A stretch of DNA of 48,798 bases from an uncultured Verrucomicrobiota bacterium (GCA_913061285.1 CAJXVR010000012.1:1-48798); one strand, 5' to 3'. Positions 1 through 9,887 are shown, counted from the stretch's first letter. The notes: generated by a model not told the origin, from the sequence alone. Made by a program: numbers and translations.

Positions 1-125
1 TGATGAAGAAGCGATCGATTCGAACTTCGCTGCGGTCGACGCGAGATGGGCAGCAATTGATTCGCTTTGCCCCTCATTTTTACAACACTGAGGACGAATT
101 GGATCGGGCCATTGCTTGTCTCTGA
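1..125 (+). CDS. Class V aminotransferase (PLP-dependent), C-terminal end only
   Basis: Only the last 40 or so codons are inside the window, in the frame starting at base 3 and ending in TGA at 123-125. The peptide contains the sequence IRFAPHFYNTEDELDRAI, which matches the usual C-terminus of class V aminotransferases of the cysteine desulfurase, selenocysteine lyase and kynureninase fold group. In these enzymes a final helix pair packs onto the small domain. The substrate cannot be told from this fragment. The gene lies 85 bases before the split carB gene, on the same strand. An ATG at base 3 is in frame but is almost certainly internal. Confidence 0.7.
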   Translation, partial: MKKRSIRTSLRSTRDGQQLIRFAPHFYNTEDELDRAIACL

Positions 126-210
126 GTGTTTCGGTGGCGAGAATCGTCGTTGAAATGTAAGAGAAGCTTGTCGTTTCAGCCTCCGACCGAGTATATCAAA
201 CGGAGTTTTA

Positions 211-2043
211 ATGGAAGGCGCACAAGTCAGTTTGAAAAAGGAGCTTCTCGAGCGGGCCAAGAGTCTAGGATTCTCGGATCGTCAGATTGCTGAGCTAACC
301 GGAATCGGCGAAACCGACATTTGGAATCACCGGAAATCAATAGGCTTGGTTCCGAGCTACCGTCTCGTCGACACCTGTGCTGCGGAGTTTGAGGCCTATA
401 CGCCTTATTATTATTCATCTTTTGACCGGGGTGACGATGAGGGGAGCCCTACTGAGGCAAAAAAGGTGATGATTCTCGGCGGCGGGCCAAACCGAATTGG
501 GCAGGGAATCGAATTCGACTATTGCTGCGTGCATGCATCGTTTGCTCTGAAAGAAGACGGTTTTGAGACATTGATGGTCAATTCGAATCCTGAGACGGTT
601 TCGACGGACTATGATACGAGTGATAAACTTTATTTTGAACCGCTGACGCTAGAGGATGTTCTTCATATTTATGAGCGAGAGAAGTGTTGGGGGGCAATTG
701 TTCAATTTGGAGGACAGACTCCACTCAATCTAGCCATTGGGCTTGAAGAACATGGGGTCAACATCATTGGCACATCTCCGAGGAGCATTGAGATGGCCGA
801 GGATCGGGAGCTGTTTGCGGCGATGTTACGGGAGCTCAATATCCCGCAGCCCGAGAACGGGATTGCAACCAACGGTAGCGAGGCGCTTGCGGCAGCTCAG
901 AAACTGGGATATCCCGTTTTGGTAAGACCTTCATTCGTTCTTGGTGGCAGGGCGATGCAGATCGTCTATTCGGACGCAGAATTGGAGCGGTACATGCAAA
1001 ATGCTGTCGAGGCTTCACCTGAACGTCCTGTTTTGGTGGATAAATTTCTCGAGAATGCCGTTGAGGTAGACGTTGACTGCATTTCTGATGTTGGACTGTT
1101 TGATGATCCGGCCCAAGGGAAGGTCGTTGTCGGAGGGATGCTCGAGCATATTGAGTTCGCAGGAGTGCACTCTGGAGATGCTGCGATGGTGCTTCCGCCG
1201 CCCAATCTCTCCCCATCGGTGACCGACACGATTCGTCAGTACAGCGACGCGATGGCTAGGAAATTGGGGATTGTAGGCCTTATGAACGTGCAGTATGCCG
1301 TTAAGGATGAGGTTGTCTACGTGTTGGAGGTCAATCCTCGGGCATCCCGGACCGTGCCTTTTGTGAGCAAAGCAATCGGTGCCCCATTGGCGAAATTAGC
1401 AGCGCGAATTATGGGTGGGAAGAAATTGTCTGAATTGGGCTTTACCGAAGAAGTTATCCCCAGTTTTTGGACGGTGAAAGAATCGGTGTTTCCTTTCAAT
1501 CGCTTCCATGGGCAAGACATCTTGTTGTCACCTGAGATGAAGTCGACCGGTGAGGTCATGGGGATTGATAAAGATTTGGGAGTGGCATTCGGCAAGTCGC
1601 AAATGGCTGCGGGAGCCTCGTTACCAATGGAGGGGAGCGTCTTTATCAGTGTGAATGACATGGATAAGGCCGATGTCGCAAGTTTGGCTCGCGATTTTGA
1701 GAGGCTTGGGTTTGAAATCGTTTCAACGGCGGGTACGGCGCGTGTTCTGAGGGAGAGCGGGCTCAATGTCCGTGAAATCTTCAAAGTTTCCGAAGGGCGC
1801 CCCAATCCTCTGGATCTCTTGTTAAACAAGGAAATTCAACTTGTCATCAACACGCCCTCAGGGCAAACGCCTCGGAGTGACGAAGTCAAGATCCGGACCT
1901 CGTCGGTCTATTCGGGAGTCCCCATTATTACTACGTTGGGATGTGCCAAGGCTGCGGTCTCAGCGATTGCGACGCTGAAGGAAAAGGGTTTCGACGTTTC
2001 TGCGCTCCAAGACTTTCATCAGGCCTTGGGCGGCAAGGGCTGA
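211..2043 (+). CDS. carB: Carbamoyl-phosphate synthase large subunit, C-terminal half (split CarB)
   Basis: The 610-residue product covers only the second half of the usual roughly 1070-residue CarB. Residues 1-80 match the end of the oligomerisation domain (VDTCAAEF motif). Residues about 85-470 form the second ATP-grasp synthetase unit (GGGPNRIGQGIEFDY, NPETVSTDYDTSD, VEVNPRA-type metal-binding segment), which phosphorylates carbamate to carbamoyl phosphate. Residues about 475-610 form the MGS-like allosteric domain. The ATG at 211 is preceded by GGAG (202-205), so this looks like a real start and not a broken gene. Nothing coding for the N-terminal bicarbonate-phosphorylating half lies just upstream, where an aminotransferase ends. 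The role is pyrimidine and arginine precursor synthesis with a separately encoded N-terminal half and CarA. Confidence 0.93.
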   Translation: MEGAQVSLKKELLERAKSLGFSDRQIAELTGIGETDIWNHRKSIGLVPSYRLVDTCAAEFEAYTPYYYSSFDRGDDEGSPTEAKKVMILGGGPNRIGQGIEFDYCCVHASFALKEDGFETLMVNSNPETVSTDYDTSDKLYFEPLTLEDVLHIYEREKCWGAIVQFGGQTPLNLAIGLEEHGVNIIGTSPRSIEMAEDRELFAAMLRELNIPQPENGIATNGSEALAAAQKLGYPVLVRPSFVLGGRAMQIVYSDAELERYMQNAVEASPERPVLVDKFLENAVEVDVDCISDVGLFDDPAQGKVVVGGMLEHIEFAGVHSGDAAMVLPPPNLSPSVTDTIRQYSDAMARKLGIVGLMNVQYAVKDEVVYVLEVNPRASRTVPFVSKAIGAPLAKLAARIMGGKKLSELGFTEEVIPSFWTVKESVFPFNRFHGQDILLSPEMKSTGEVMGIDKDLGVAFGKSQMAAGASLPMEGSVFISVNDMDKADVASLARDFERLGFEIVSTAGTARVLRESGLNVREIFKVSEGRPNPLDLLLNKEIQLVINTPSGQTPRSDEVKIRTSSVYSGVPIITTLGCAKAAVSAIATLKEKGFDVSALQDFHQALGGKG

Positions 2044-2271
2044 TCCGGTTGTCTCGCGTTTAGGGCGGAGGCCGTTTTTGATCGAATATCAGGGGGATTC
2101 GTTTCCTATCTATGATTCAAAGTGGGGCCATTCTTGGCTCAAAACGGCATGGAAGCCGTCAATGACAGGCTTGCAGTCGTGCTTCCTGCGCTTTGAGATC
2201 AAACCCATCCTGTTAATCCCTTGACCAGATCAATCTGGCCGACCTATTTTCGTTTGTTTCAGGTTGTATTG

Positions 2272-3300
2272 ATGCTGACCCAACTCAAAGGCTTGTTCTC
2301 AAATGATATTGGGATCGATCTCGGCACGGCGAACTCTTTAGTGTTCGTGCGGGATCAGGGAATTGTGTTACGTGAGCCTTCGGTAGTGGCGATTCAGGCA
2401 GGGACGACCAACGTTCTTGCTGTGGGGGATGAGGCCAAGAAGATGTTAGGGCGAACCCCGAGTAATATTGTAGCCATCCGCCCTATGAAAGATGGGGTTA
2501 TTGCTGATTTCGAAATCACGGAATCAATGCTGCGGCATTTCATTCAAAAGGTTCATTTTCGAAAACTGATTGCGCCGAGAGTTGTGGTAGCAGTGCCATC
2601 CGGAATTACTGAGGTAGAAAAGCGTGCGGTGAAGGATTCCGCGACGCACGCCGGGGCACGAGAAGTTTACCTGATCGAACAGCCGATGGCATCGGCGATT
2701 GGAGTTGGGCTGCCGGTTCACGAACCGGCTGGAAACATGATTGTAGATATTGGTGGTGGGACCTGTGAGATCGCTATCATCTCCTTAGCTGGCATTGTAT
2801 TCGCCCGGAGTCTTCGGGTAGGAGGAGATGAGTTTGATGAAACGATCGTAGCCCACATGAAGCGAGCCTATAACTTAATGATAGGTGAGCGCACTGCGGA
2901 AGAAATTAAAATCCGTATAGGTTCAGCATTCCCGTTAGATGAAGAATTGACGATGGACGTCAAAGGTCGCGATTTGAGCTCAGGCTTACCTAAAACGCTC
3001 GCGATTTGTTCTGAAGAAGTGAGGGAAGCGTTGAAAGAGCCGTTAACGAGTATTTTGGAGTCCATTCGGATAACGCTGGAGCGTTGTCCTCCGGAACTGG
3101 CCTCTGATCTAGTTGACCGAGGAATAGTGATTGCGGGAGGCGGGGCTTTGCTTCGCGGGATTGATCGAATGGTGGCTGATGAAACTGGCCTACCTGTCCA
3201 CGTGGGCGATGATCCCTTAACCGCTGTGGCTGAAGGGACGGGGCGAGTTCTTCAAGAACTCCAATTCCTGAAGCGTGTTGCTTCTTCAAGCAGAACCTAA
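2272..3300 (+). CDS. mreB: Rod shape-determining protein MreB
   Basis: Bacterial actin that polymerises on the inner face of the membrane and positions the elongation machinery for peptidoglycan. Actin-fold motifs are visible: phosphate-1 loop [10 protein letters not shown] at residues 11-20, phosphate-2 loop VDIGGGT near residue 158, and the adenosine loop [10 protein letters not shown] near the C-terminus. The length is 342 residues from the ATG at 2272, normal for the family. That start has AGG at 2261-2263. A longer in-frame TTG start at 2221 would add 17 residues not typical of MreB, so I prefer 2272. It is the first gene of a shape operon followed by mreC, mreD, PBP2, rodA and rng. Confidence 0.96.
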   Translation: MLTQLKGLFSNDIGIDLGTANSLVFVRDQGIVLREPSVVAIQAGTTNVLAVGDEAKKMLGRTPSNIVAIRPMKDGVIADFEITESMLRHFIQKVHFRKLIAPRVVVAVPSGITEVEKRAVKDSATHAGAREVYLIEQPMASAIGVGLPVHEPAGNMIVDIGGGTCEIAIISLAGIVFARSLRVGGDEFDETIVAHMKRAYNLMIGERTAEEIKIRIGSAFPLDEELTMDVKGRDLSSGLPKTLAICSEEVREALKEPLTSILESIRITLERCPPELASDLVDRGIVIAGGGALLRGIDRMVADETGLPVHVGDDPLTAVAEGTGRVLQELQFLKRVASSSRT

Positions 3301-3333
3301 TCGTGCGTTCACTCCGATCTAAATCGGGGTAGA

Positions 3334-4167
3334 ATGTTACGTCGACCTAGAGTTGTATTAATATTGGCGGTGTTGGCCGTGGGACTTTTAATGGTCCTTC
3401 TCCCTTCACGCTTGAACGACCAACTGAAGAAATCAGTCGGTTGGTTCTATCTGCCCATGATTGGCGCTGCTAACGGCGTCGAGGCAGTGGGGCATCAGCT
3501 CCGGGCTTATGTTACGCCTCGCTCTTCGTTGCTTTCCGAAATCGATCGCCTTCGCCAAGACAATCATCGTCTCAGAGTGCGGGATTTTCAAGCGCTTGAG
3601 GTCTTTCGTGAGAATCGTCGATTGCGCCAGATGGTCCAGTGGAAAGGCGCTCAGCCCTGGGACTTGAGGCTCGCAAAGGTAATCATCGATGATCCTGCGA
3701 ACTGGTGGCGCAGCGTGTCGCTCGATATCGGATCTGATGATGGAATCAAGGTTGATGACCCAGTCTTAAGTGTACAGGGGTTGGTCGGAAAGGTGATCAG
3801 TGTGAGCGGTGGCCGATCGAAAGTGGCTCTGCTGGGCGATCCCAGTTGCCGCGTGGCGGCTGTCTTGGGAAATTCGGGCCACGGTGGAATTGTTACGCCG
3901 TCCGGTCAAGGAGCGATCAATCGGCGAATTGTCGAACTCAAGCATTTGCCGAGTGAAGCAGATCTAGCCCCAGGCGCAGAGGTGCTTACCAGTGGTGCGG
4001 GCGGTGTCTTTCCTAGTGGTATTCCTATCGGAAGACTCATTGACAGCCAATCTTATGACTTTGGGCTCTACTCCGGAGCGCGTATCCGACTCCGAGCTGA
4101 CCTTGATCGGCTTGATTATGTTTGGGTTATTGCTCGCTCTGAGAGCCATGAGGAGGTGCTCGAGTGA
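3334..4167 (+). CDS. mreC: Rod shape-determining protein MreC
   Basis: A 277-residue bitopic protein with an N-terminal membrane anchor (about residues 6-24, LILAVLAVGLLMVLL), a coiled-coil segment (about 60-95) and the periplasmic MreC beta-domain (VIIDDPANWWRSVSLDIGSDDG region and a GLVGKV turn). MreC links the cytoplasmic MreB filaments to PBP2 in the elongasome. It starts 33 bases after mreB and its stop overlaps the GTG start of mreD by four bases, consistent with translational coupling. Confidence 0.94.
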   Translation: MLRRPRVVLILAVLAVGLLMVLLPSRLNDQLKKSVGWFYLPMIGAANGVEAVGHQLRAYVTPRSSLLSEIDRLRQDNHRLRVRDFQALEVFRENRRLRQMVQWKGAQPWDLRLAKVIIDDPANWWRSVSLDIGSDDGIKVDDPVLSVQGLVGKVISVSGGRSKVALLGDPSCRVAAVLGNSGHGGIVTPSGQGAINRRIVELKHLPSEADLAPGAEVLTSGAGGVFPSGIPIGRLIDSQSYDFGLYSGARIRLRADLDRLDYVWVIARSESHEEVLE

Positions 4168-4715
4168 ATCGCATCACCTTAATTCTGTTGGTGGGTGTGG
4201 CTGCGCTCCTCGCTTTCGTTGAAGGACGGGGATTGCTACGTGAAGGTATCTTTGGCACACGGATTGATGTGTTGCCAATTTTGGTGACCTACGCGGCCTT
4301 TCGAAGCGACTTGTTCGCAGCGGTTGGGCTCGCGTGCTTTTCAGGGTTGCTCTTTGATGCGCTTTCGCTGAACCCCTTGGGGGTGAGCCTTATTTCGTTA
4401 ACGCTTGTTAGTTTGTTCCTGTCGCAACTCCGTGGCCTTGTTCTTCGTGATCAGGCCTTGGCGCAGATGGCTCTTGGCGCCGTCGTCGCGACCATGAACC
4501 CATTGATTAGCCTCGGCTTGCTCTGGTTCTTGGGGCTTAGTCCGGTGGTAGGTTGGGGAACAGTATTCCAAATAGCTGTAATGGGAGCGAGTGGTGCGGT
4601 CCTGGCTCCGTTCTTCTTCTTGCTCTTCGATTGGTTAGAAGAGGCTCTAACCTACGAAGAAGAACCTTTCTCTCGTTTCCGTTCGGAGGTTGAAATCAAG
4701 CGGGGGAGAGGCTGA
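4164..4715 (+). CDS. mreD: Rod shape-determining protein MreD
   Basis: A 183-residue polytopic membrane protein with about five hydrophobic segments and the family's typical small size. Identification rests on hydrophobicity, the LLFDALSLNPLGVSLISL segment typical of MreD (the membrane part of the elongasome), and its position between mreC and the PBP2 gene. The start is GTG at 4164 inside the mreC stop (GTGA overlap). The C-terminal tail is charged. Confidence 0.88.
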   Translation: MNRITLILLVGVAALLAFVEGRGLLREGIFGTRIDVLPILVTYAAFRSDLFAAVGLACFSGLLFDALSLNPLGVSLISLTLVSLFLSQLRGLVLRDQALAQMALGAVVATMNPLISLGLLWFLGLSPVVGWGTVFQIAVMGASGAVLAPFFFLLFDWLEEALTYEEEPFSRFRSEVEIKRGRG

Positions 4716-4717
4716 AA

Positions 4718-6667
4718 ATGTACTCGATCAATCCTCTCAAAGCCTCTGACTACCGCTCTCTCTGGATTGCTGTCTTTGTCGGGATTGGATTCGTCTTGTT
4801 GATTGGTAAGCTTTGGTACGTTCAGGTGATTTCGTTTGAAGAGTACGAAGGCTATCGCGAAATACAATCGTATCGGATAATGAGAGAGCCTGCGATACGA
4901 GGAAAGATCCTTGACCGGAATGGTATCCCTCTAGCGGATAATCGACCGAACTACAGCATTGTCCTCTATCTCGAAGAACTTCGTCCCCTATTTCAATCGA
5001 CCTTTAAGACGGCACGAGCGAAGCATGGGACGCTTTCCATCTCTGATCGAAATCGTCTCGGTGCCTTGAATCGTTACTCCGTCGTTAGCAATATATGGGT
5101 TCAAGTGACATCGTTGGTTGGGCGTCCGATGAAGCTGCATCGACGTAACTTTGAGCGCCACTATGATAATGATCGTTATGTACCGCTGACGATCAGCGAG
5201 AATCTTACTCGGGATCAGGTCGCTCGATTTGTTGAAAAAGGAGCTCATATTCCTGGAGTCGATCTTGAGTTGGAGTCGCTCCGATATTACCCCAACGGAA
5301 CGATGGCCTCTCACCTTCTCGGTTATGCGAGGAAAACGGATCCAAAGAAGAAAGAAGGAGGACGGAAGTTTAATTATTCTCGCCAAGACTATGTGGGGAA
5401 AAAAGGTGTCGAGGCGATCTATGATGACGTTCTTCGAGGCGTTGCCGGCGAGAAGGCTGTTTTGATCAATAACATGATGTTTCGACAGCGTGAGGATGTT
5501 TGGGATGTCGCGAAACCTGGAAATAATCTTTATCTAACGCTCGATCTTCGGATCCAAAGAATTGCTGAATCGGCTTTGGCTGGATCGGGCCCTAATACGA
5601 TGGGGGCAGTGGTAGTAATGGACGTGCGGAACGGAGACGTTCTCGCTCTGGCCTCGTCGCCGACTTATGATCCGAATGAGTTTGTTCGTATATTGTCAAA
5701 AAACCGTTGGGAAGAGCTGAATTTAGAACCCAATTTGCCTCTATTGAATCGGGCCACTTACGGTATTTATGCGCCGGGTTCCATTTTTAAGCTCGTCGTT
5801 GGGATGGCACTGCTTGAAGAAGGCGGGGTGGACCCAGATGAACTTTATACAAGTCTTGGTTACTTCTTGCTTGGGGGGCGTTATATCGATGATACGGCTG
5901 CACCAGGTGATTATGATTTTCGACGTGCTTTGGCGAAATCGAGTAATTCCTACTTCATTAACTATGGGATTGAGATGGGGATTGATCCCTTGATTGATTG
6001 GGGTGAGCGGTTCTTTCTTGGGCAGAAGACAGGCTTGTTACCGGGACAGGAACTGCCGGGCATGTATCCAAGCCGGGCGGATGTCAGAAAAGGATGGCAT
6101 AAAGGTGAAACCGCGAATTTATGCATTGGTCAAGGTGCGATTGCGGTCACGCCTTTGCAAATGGCAGTGATGGTGAGTGCGGTTGCCAATGGGGGAACGG
6201 TTTTTGAGCCCCGAATCGCAGCGCGTATTGAGCCGCAAGCTTCTTTGGCCAATAACGAGGCAAGGGTATTTCCAGAGGGCGTCGCTCGGGGAAATATTGG
6301 AGTTTCAGAGCGGGTGTTGAAAATCGTTCATGAAGGGATGTTGATGGATGTTGAGTGGGATGAGGGGACCGGGGTTGACGCGCGCGTCGCGGGCTTGAGC
6401 ATCGGCGGGAAAACCGGATCAGCCGAGACTGATAAGCGTATCGATGGTCGTAAGATTAAGGATACCTGGTTTGCCTCCTTTGCCCCTGTTGAAGATCCTC
6501 GGTACGCGGTGGTGGTTCTGGTGGTCGACGGAATTTCGGGAGGGACGAGCTGTGCTCCCGTAGCGCAACAGATCTATGAAGTACTGCAGGATCTCCCCGA
6601 GTCCTTGGAGGTGAGTCATCAAGGTCCTTCCTTGGCAAACGTAAGGTATTCAAATGACTCCTTCTAA
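4718..6667 (+). CDS. mrdA: Penicillin-binding protein 2 (elongasome transpeptidase)
   Basis: Monofunctional class B PBP that crosslinks peptidoglycan during side-wall growth. The 649 residues contain an N-terminal membrane helix (about 13-35), the pedestal/dimerisation domain (RGKILDRNGIPLADN) and a C-terminal transpeptidase domain. The three catalytic motifs are intact: S355-x-x-K358 (GSIFK), S408-x-N410 (SSN) and K565-T-G (GGKTGSAE). The gene begins two bases after mreD and its end overlaps rodA by 14 bases. The order mreB-C-D-mrdA-rodA is the classical elongasome operon. Confidence 0.95.
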   Translation: MYSINPLKASDYRSLWIAVFVGIGFVLLIGKLWYVQVISFEEYEGYREIQSYRIMREPAIRGKILDRNGIPLADNRPNYSIVLYLEELRPLFQSTFKTARAKHGTLSISDRNRLGALNRYSVVSNIWVQVTSLVGRPMKLHRRNFERHYDNDRYVPLTISENLTRDQVARFVEKGAHIPGVDLELESLRYYPNGTMASHLLGYARKTDPKKKEGGRKFNYSRQDYVGKKGVEAIYDDVLRGVAGEKAVLINNMMFRQREDVWDVAKPGNNLYLTLDLRIQRIAESALAGSGPNTMGAVVVMDVRNGDVLALASSPTYDPNEFVRILSKNRWEELNLEPNLPLLNRATYGIYAPGSIFKLVVGMALLEEGGVDPDELYTSLGYFLLGGRYIDDTAAPGDYDFRRALAKSSNSYFINYGIEMGIDPLIDWGERFFLGQKTGLLPGQELPGMYPSRADVRKGWHKGETANLCIGQGAIAVTPLQMAVMVSAVANGGTVFEPRIAARIEPQASLANNEARVFPEGVARGNIGVSERVLKIVHEGMLMDVEWDEGTGVDARVAGLSIGGKTGSAETDKRIDGRKIKDTWFASFAPVEDPRYAVVVLVVDGISGGTSCAPVAQQIYEVLQDLPESLEVSHQGPSLANVRYSNDSF

Positions 6668-7850
6668 CCATTCCTATCCACGACTCGAATGGGGAATGCT
6701 GTTTGCCGCCCTTGGCCTGCTGCTGCTGGGTGCTGCTTTTATTTACAGTGCTACTTCTGGGCGCCTGGTGGGCAGCCCGGGAGAATGGTACGAGGAACGC
6801 TTCGTTCGGCAGCTGTTTGCAGCCTTGCTTGGTGTGGGCCTGGCGGGAGCTGTTTGCCTTGTCGATTATCAAATCATCGCCCGGTGGGCGATGATTTTCT
6901 ATTGGCTCGCGGTGGGCATGTTATTACTGGTGTTTGTGTTTGAGCCGGTCGCGGGAGTGCATCGGTGGATCCCTCTGGGGTTCTTTAATTTTCAGCCTTC
7001 CGAATTGGCAAAGATCGCTGTGATTTGCGTGCTGGGAAATTATCTCAGTCGGCCTGTTGATGAATTGAGATTTCCTATTGTGTTTGTGAAGGCTCTGGGA
7101 ATGATCCTATTGCCGTTTTCTTTGGTGCTAATTGAACCAGACCTGGGCTCTGCGATCGTTCTCTTGCCTATCGGTTTTGCAATGATGTTTGTCGCCGGAA
7201 TCCCCGGTCACTTGCTCTTACGGGTGATAGCCTGTGGCAGTCTCGTCGTTGGGCTTGCTTTGGCAGATGTGCTTTTCGCGCCTAAGAAGTTTCAGCTGAT
7301 TGAACTCGAAGAATATCAGAAGAATCGCCTGAGAGTCTATTTTGGGCTCTCGTTTGCACCTCCAAACGCTACGCCCCAGGAGAAGAAAGAGGCAGCACGG
7401 GAGCAAAGAAAATTTTCTTATAACATTGATCAAGCCCTTATCTCGGTTGGCTCAGGTGGGCTGGCGGGCAAGGGGTGGTGTCAGGGAACCCAAAACGCAC
7501 TTGGCTATCTGCCTCGTGGTGTTGCTCACAACGACTTCATCTTCTCTGTGATTGCCGAGGAGAAGGGATTTCTTGGAAGCATGACGGTTCTAGGCCTTTA
7601 CGGGCTCCTGATTTTCAGCGGATTGCGAGTGGCGAGTGCCGCGCGAGATCGATTAGGAAAAACATTGGCTATCGGAGTGGTGACGCTCTGGTTTAGTCAC
7701 GTGTTCATCAACATCGGCATGAATATCGGATTAGTGCCTGTGACAGGCTTACCCTTGCCGCTTCTCAGTGACGGCGGCTCGTCGGTGATTTGCTTTCTCC
7801 TGTCTGTTGGCTTGTTAGAAAACATCTATCTTTATCGAAGAAGCTATTAA
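6654..7850 (+). CDS. rodA: Peptidoglycan glycosyltransferase RodA (SEDS family)
   Basis: A 398-residue membrane protein with about ten transmembrane segments. SEDS motifs are visible: GVHRWIPLGFFNFQPSELAK, IEPDLGSAIVLLP, a long periplasmic loop, and the C-terminal NIGLVPVTGLPLPLLSDGGSS. RodA polymerises lipid II into glycan strands and works as a pair with PBP2, whose gene it overlaps by 14 bases. The overlap and matching function support co-translation. Confidence 0.96.
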   Translation: MTPSNHSYPRLEWGMLFAALGLLLLGAAFIYSATSGRLVGSPGEWYEERFVRQLFAALLGVGLAGAVCLVDYQIIARWAMIFYWLAVGMLLLVFVFEPVAGVHRWIPLGFFNFQPSELAKIAVICVLGNYLSRPVDELRFPIVFVKALGMILLPFSLVLIEPDLGSAIVLLPIGFAMMFVAGIPGHLLLRVIACGSLVVGLALADVLFAPKKFQLIELEEYQKNRLRVYFGLSFAPPNATPQEKKEAAREQRKFSYNIDQALISVGSGGLAGKGWCQGTQNALGYLPRGVAHNDFIFSVIAEEKGFLGSMTVLGLYGLLIFSGLRVASAARDRLGKTLAIGVVTLWFSHVFINIGMNIGLVPVTGLPLPLLSDGGSSVICFLLSVGLLENIYLYRRSY

Positions 7851-7865
7851 GCAGTTTTATTTAGT

Positions 7866-9863
7866 ATGAGCGATCGAAAAACTTCACCCAGGCGCCGAGG
7901 CGGAATGCGATTTCGTCCGAATGGTGGCTTGAATAAGCAGCGGAATCGGAAGCCTGACAAGGCTGCCGCCAATGCCCGAGCTGTGGCTATCGGGACCAAG
8001 GAACAAGAAGAAGAACACGTCTTTGATCAGAGCAAGCACGCTCGGGAAATTCAGCGTGCTGAGAACGTCGCTGCCGGGGTGCCTCCTGAAACGACGGACG
8101 CCGATCCTAAAGAGGGCAACGAGCGCAAGGGGAAACGGAACGAGGCTCGTGGGCAACGACGTGGTCGTCGTGGAAAACAGGAGAAAGAGCAGGCGTCTTA
8201 TGAACCGGTGCCAGTTCCAGATCAAAAGCCGAAAGGGATCGTCAATTCTCTGCGGGAAGCCGCAGACACGGTCATCACCAAGGTGAAGCGAATGATTCGC
8301 CCGATCCAGCCGTCGCACAAAGAGTTGGTGATTAATTCCGAAGCACTTGAGACTCGAGTTGCCATTTTGGACGAGGGGCGTTTGGAAGACTTCAACGTCG
8401 AGCGAACCAGTGACGACCGTCAAGTCGGTAGTATCTACAAAGGCAAGGTTAAGAACCTTGAGGACGGTTTGAAGGCCGCATTTGTTGATATTGGATTCGA
8501 TAAAAACGCGTTTCTTCATTACTGGGATATCGTTCCCAATAGTTTCGATAGTGGTATTGAGGTCGTCGAACGTAGTTCTAAGAAACGGCAGAAGCCGAAG
8601 ATTACTCACAAGGATATTCCTCGCTTGTATCCAGCGGGGTCGGAGATCGTGATTCAGGTTACGAAAGGTCCTATCGGGACAAAGGGGCCCCGTGTGACCA
8701 CAAACCTAGCGATACCCGGTCGTTATTTGGTATTGCTCCCGACCTCTGATCAAAGTGGTGTTTCTCGAAAAATTGAGTCACAGGAAGAGCGTCAACGGCT
8801 GAAGCAGATTGTTCGAAAGCTTACGCTTCCTGAGGGAATGGGGGTCATCATTCGAACCGCAGGGCAGGGACAGAAAGCCCGCTATTTTGTCCGTGATTTG
8901 GCAATCTTGTTGGAGGAATGGGAGCGGATTCGTGAGACGATCAACTCCAAGCCTGCGCCTCGATGTGTCTATCAGGAACCTGATATTGTCGAACGGACGG
9001 TCCGAGACTTCCTGACGGAGGATACCGAACGAATCGTTGTTGATACTGCGGCTGAGTACGAACGGATCCGGAGCAAGATCTCGCGGATCTCAGAGCGTTC
9101 TGCTCGGAAGGTAAAGTTTTACCAAGAGTCGCAGCCGATTTTCGATCGATTTGGGGTTTCTCGCCAGATTGAGAGTGCATTCTCTCGGCAGGTGCATTTA
9201 AAGAGTGGTGGGTATATCGTCATTGATGAAACCGAGGCGCTAGTTGCCATTGATGTGAATACTGGTCGTCACAAGAGTTCTGGGCGCGATGCCGACTCGA
9301 CGATCTACAAAGTGAACCTTGAGGCAGCTGAAGAGATTTGCCGTCAGCTAAGACTGAGAAATATGGGTGGTCTGATTATTCTAGATTTCATCGATATGAA
9401 ATCTCGGAAGGATCAGCAGAACATCTATTCAAAGGTGAAGGAGTGCATGCGGAAGGATAAAGCCAAGACACACGTGCTTCCGATTTCCCAGTTGGGGCTG
9501 ATGGAAATGACTCGTCAGCGACATTCTGAAAGCGTGAAAGCAACGGCCTATGATGACTGTCCGTATTGTTGCGGCAAGGGGCACGTTAAGAGCCCTCTGA
9601 CGATGAGTGTTGAAGTGCAGCGAAAACTCAGTGAGATTCTGAAGAAACGCGAGCGTGATGAGTCCGATTATCAACTTATGGTCGTCGTCAGTCCGTCAAT
9701 ATTCAAACGCCTGAAGCACGAGGACGAGGAATTTATTATCAGTCTCGAGAAACGTTATTTTGGAAAACTATCATTCCGATCAGACTCTGATTTTCATGCT
9801 GAGGAGTTCAAGATTATTGATATGAAGTCAAACAAGGAGCTGGCAAGCCAGAGCCAGAGCTAA
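7866..9863 (+). CDS. rng: Ribonuclease E/G family endoribonuclease
   Basis: A 665-residue RNase E/G. The first 150 residues or so are a low-complexity, highly basic and Glu-rich tail (RRRGGMRFRPNGG, RGQRRGRRGKQEKEQ), followed by an S1 RNA-binding domain (GSIYKGKVKNLEDGLKAAFV), the RNase H-like/DNase I-like catalytic core with metal-binding D463 (VAIDVNTG) and D507 (LDFIDM), and the Zn-link (CPYCCGKGH, C565 and C568). The role is endonucleolytic cleavage of AU-rich single-stranded RNA in rRNA and mRNA processing. It sits 15 bases after rodA and is the last gene before a strong terminator. The basic tail at the N-terminus is the unusual part, since RNase E normally carries its disordered region at the C-terminus. 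Confidence 0.94.
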   Translation: MSDRKTSPRRRGGMRFRPNGGLNKQRNRKPDKAAANARAVAIGTKEQEEEHVFDQSKHAREIQRAENVAAGVPPETTDADPKEGNERKGKRNEARGQRRGRRGKQEKEQASYEPVPVPDQKPKGIVNSLREAADTVITKVKRMIRPIQPSHKELVINSEALETRVAILDEGRLEDFNVERTSDDRQVGSIYKGKVKNLEDGLKAAFVDIGFDKNAFLHYWDIVPNSFDSGIEVVERSSKKRQKPKITHKDIPRLYPAGSEIVIQVTKGPIGTKGPRVTTNLAIPGRYLVLLPTSDQSGVSRKIESQEERQRLKQIVRKLTLPEGMGVIIRTAGQGQKARYFVRDLAILLEEWERIRETINSKPAPRCVYQEPDIVERTVRDFLTEDTERIVVDTAAEYERIRSKISRISERSARKVKFYQESQPIFDRFGVSRQIESAFSRQVHLKSGGYIVIDETEALVAIDVNTGRHKSSGRDADSTIYKVNLEAAEEICRQLRLRNMGGLIILDFIDMKSRKDQQNIYSKVKECMRKDKAKTHVLPISQLGLMEMTRQRHSESVKATAYDDCPYCCGKGHVKSPLTMSVEVQRKLSEILKKRERDESDYQLMVVVSPSIFKRLKHEDEEFIISLEKRYFGKLSFRSDSDFHAEEFKIIDMKSNKELASQSQS

Positions 9864-9887
9864 GTCCCTTAAAGACTAAAACTTGTA

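Noticed and set aside
2221-2271. Longer TTG start for mreB
   Set aside because: Adds 17 residues absent from the family; the ATG at 2272 has AGG at normal spacing.
7884-8609. 241-codon antisense frame inside rng
   Set aside because: It is opposite the biased codon use of a well-supported gene and shows no domain or ribosome site.
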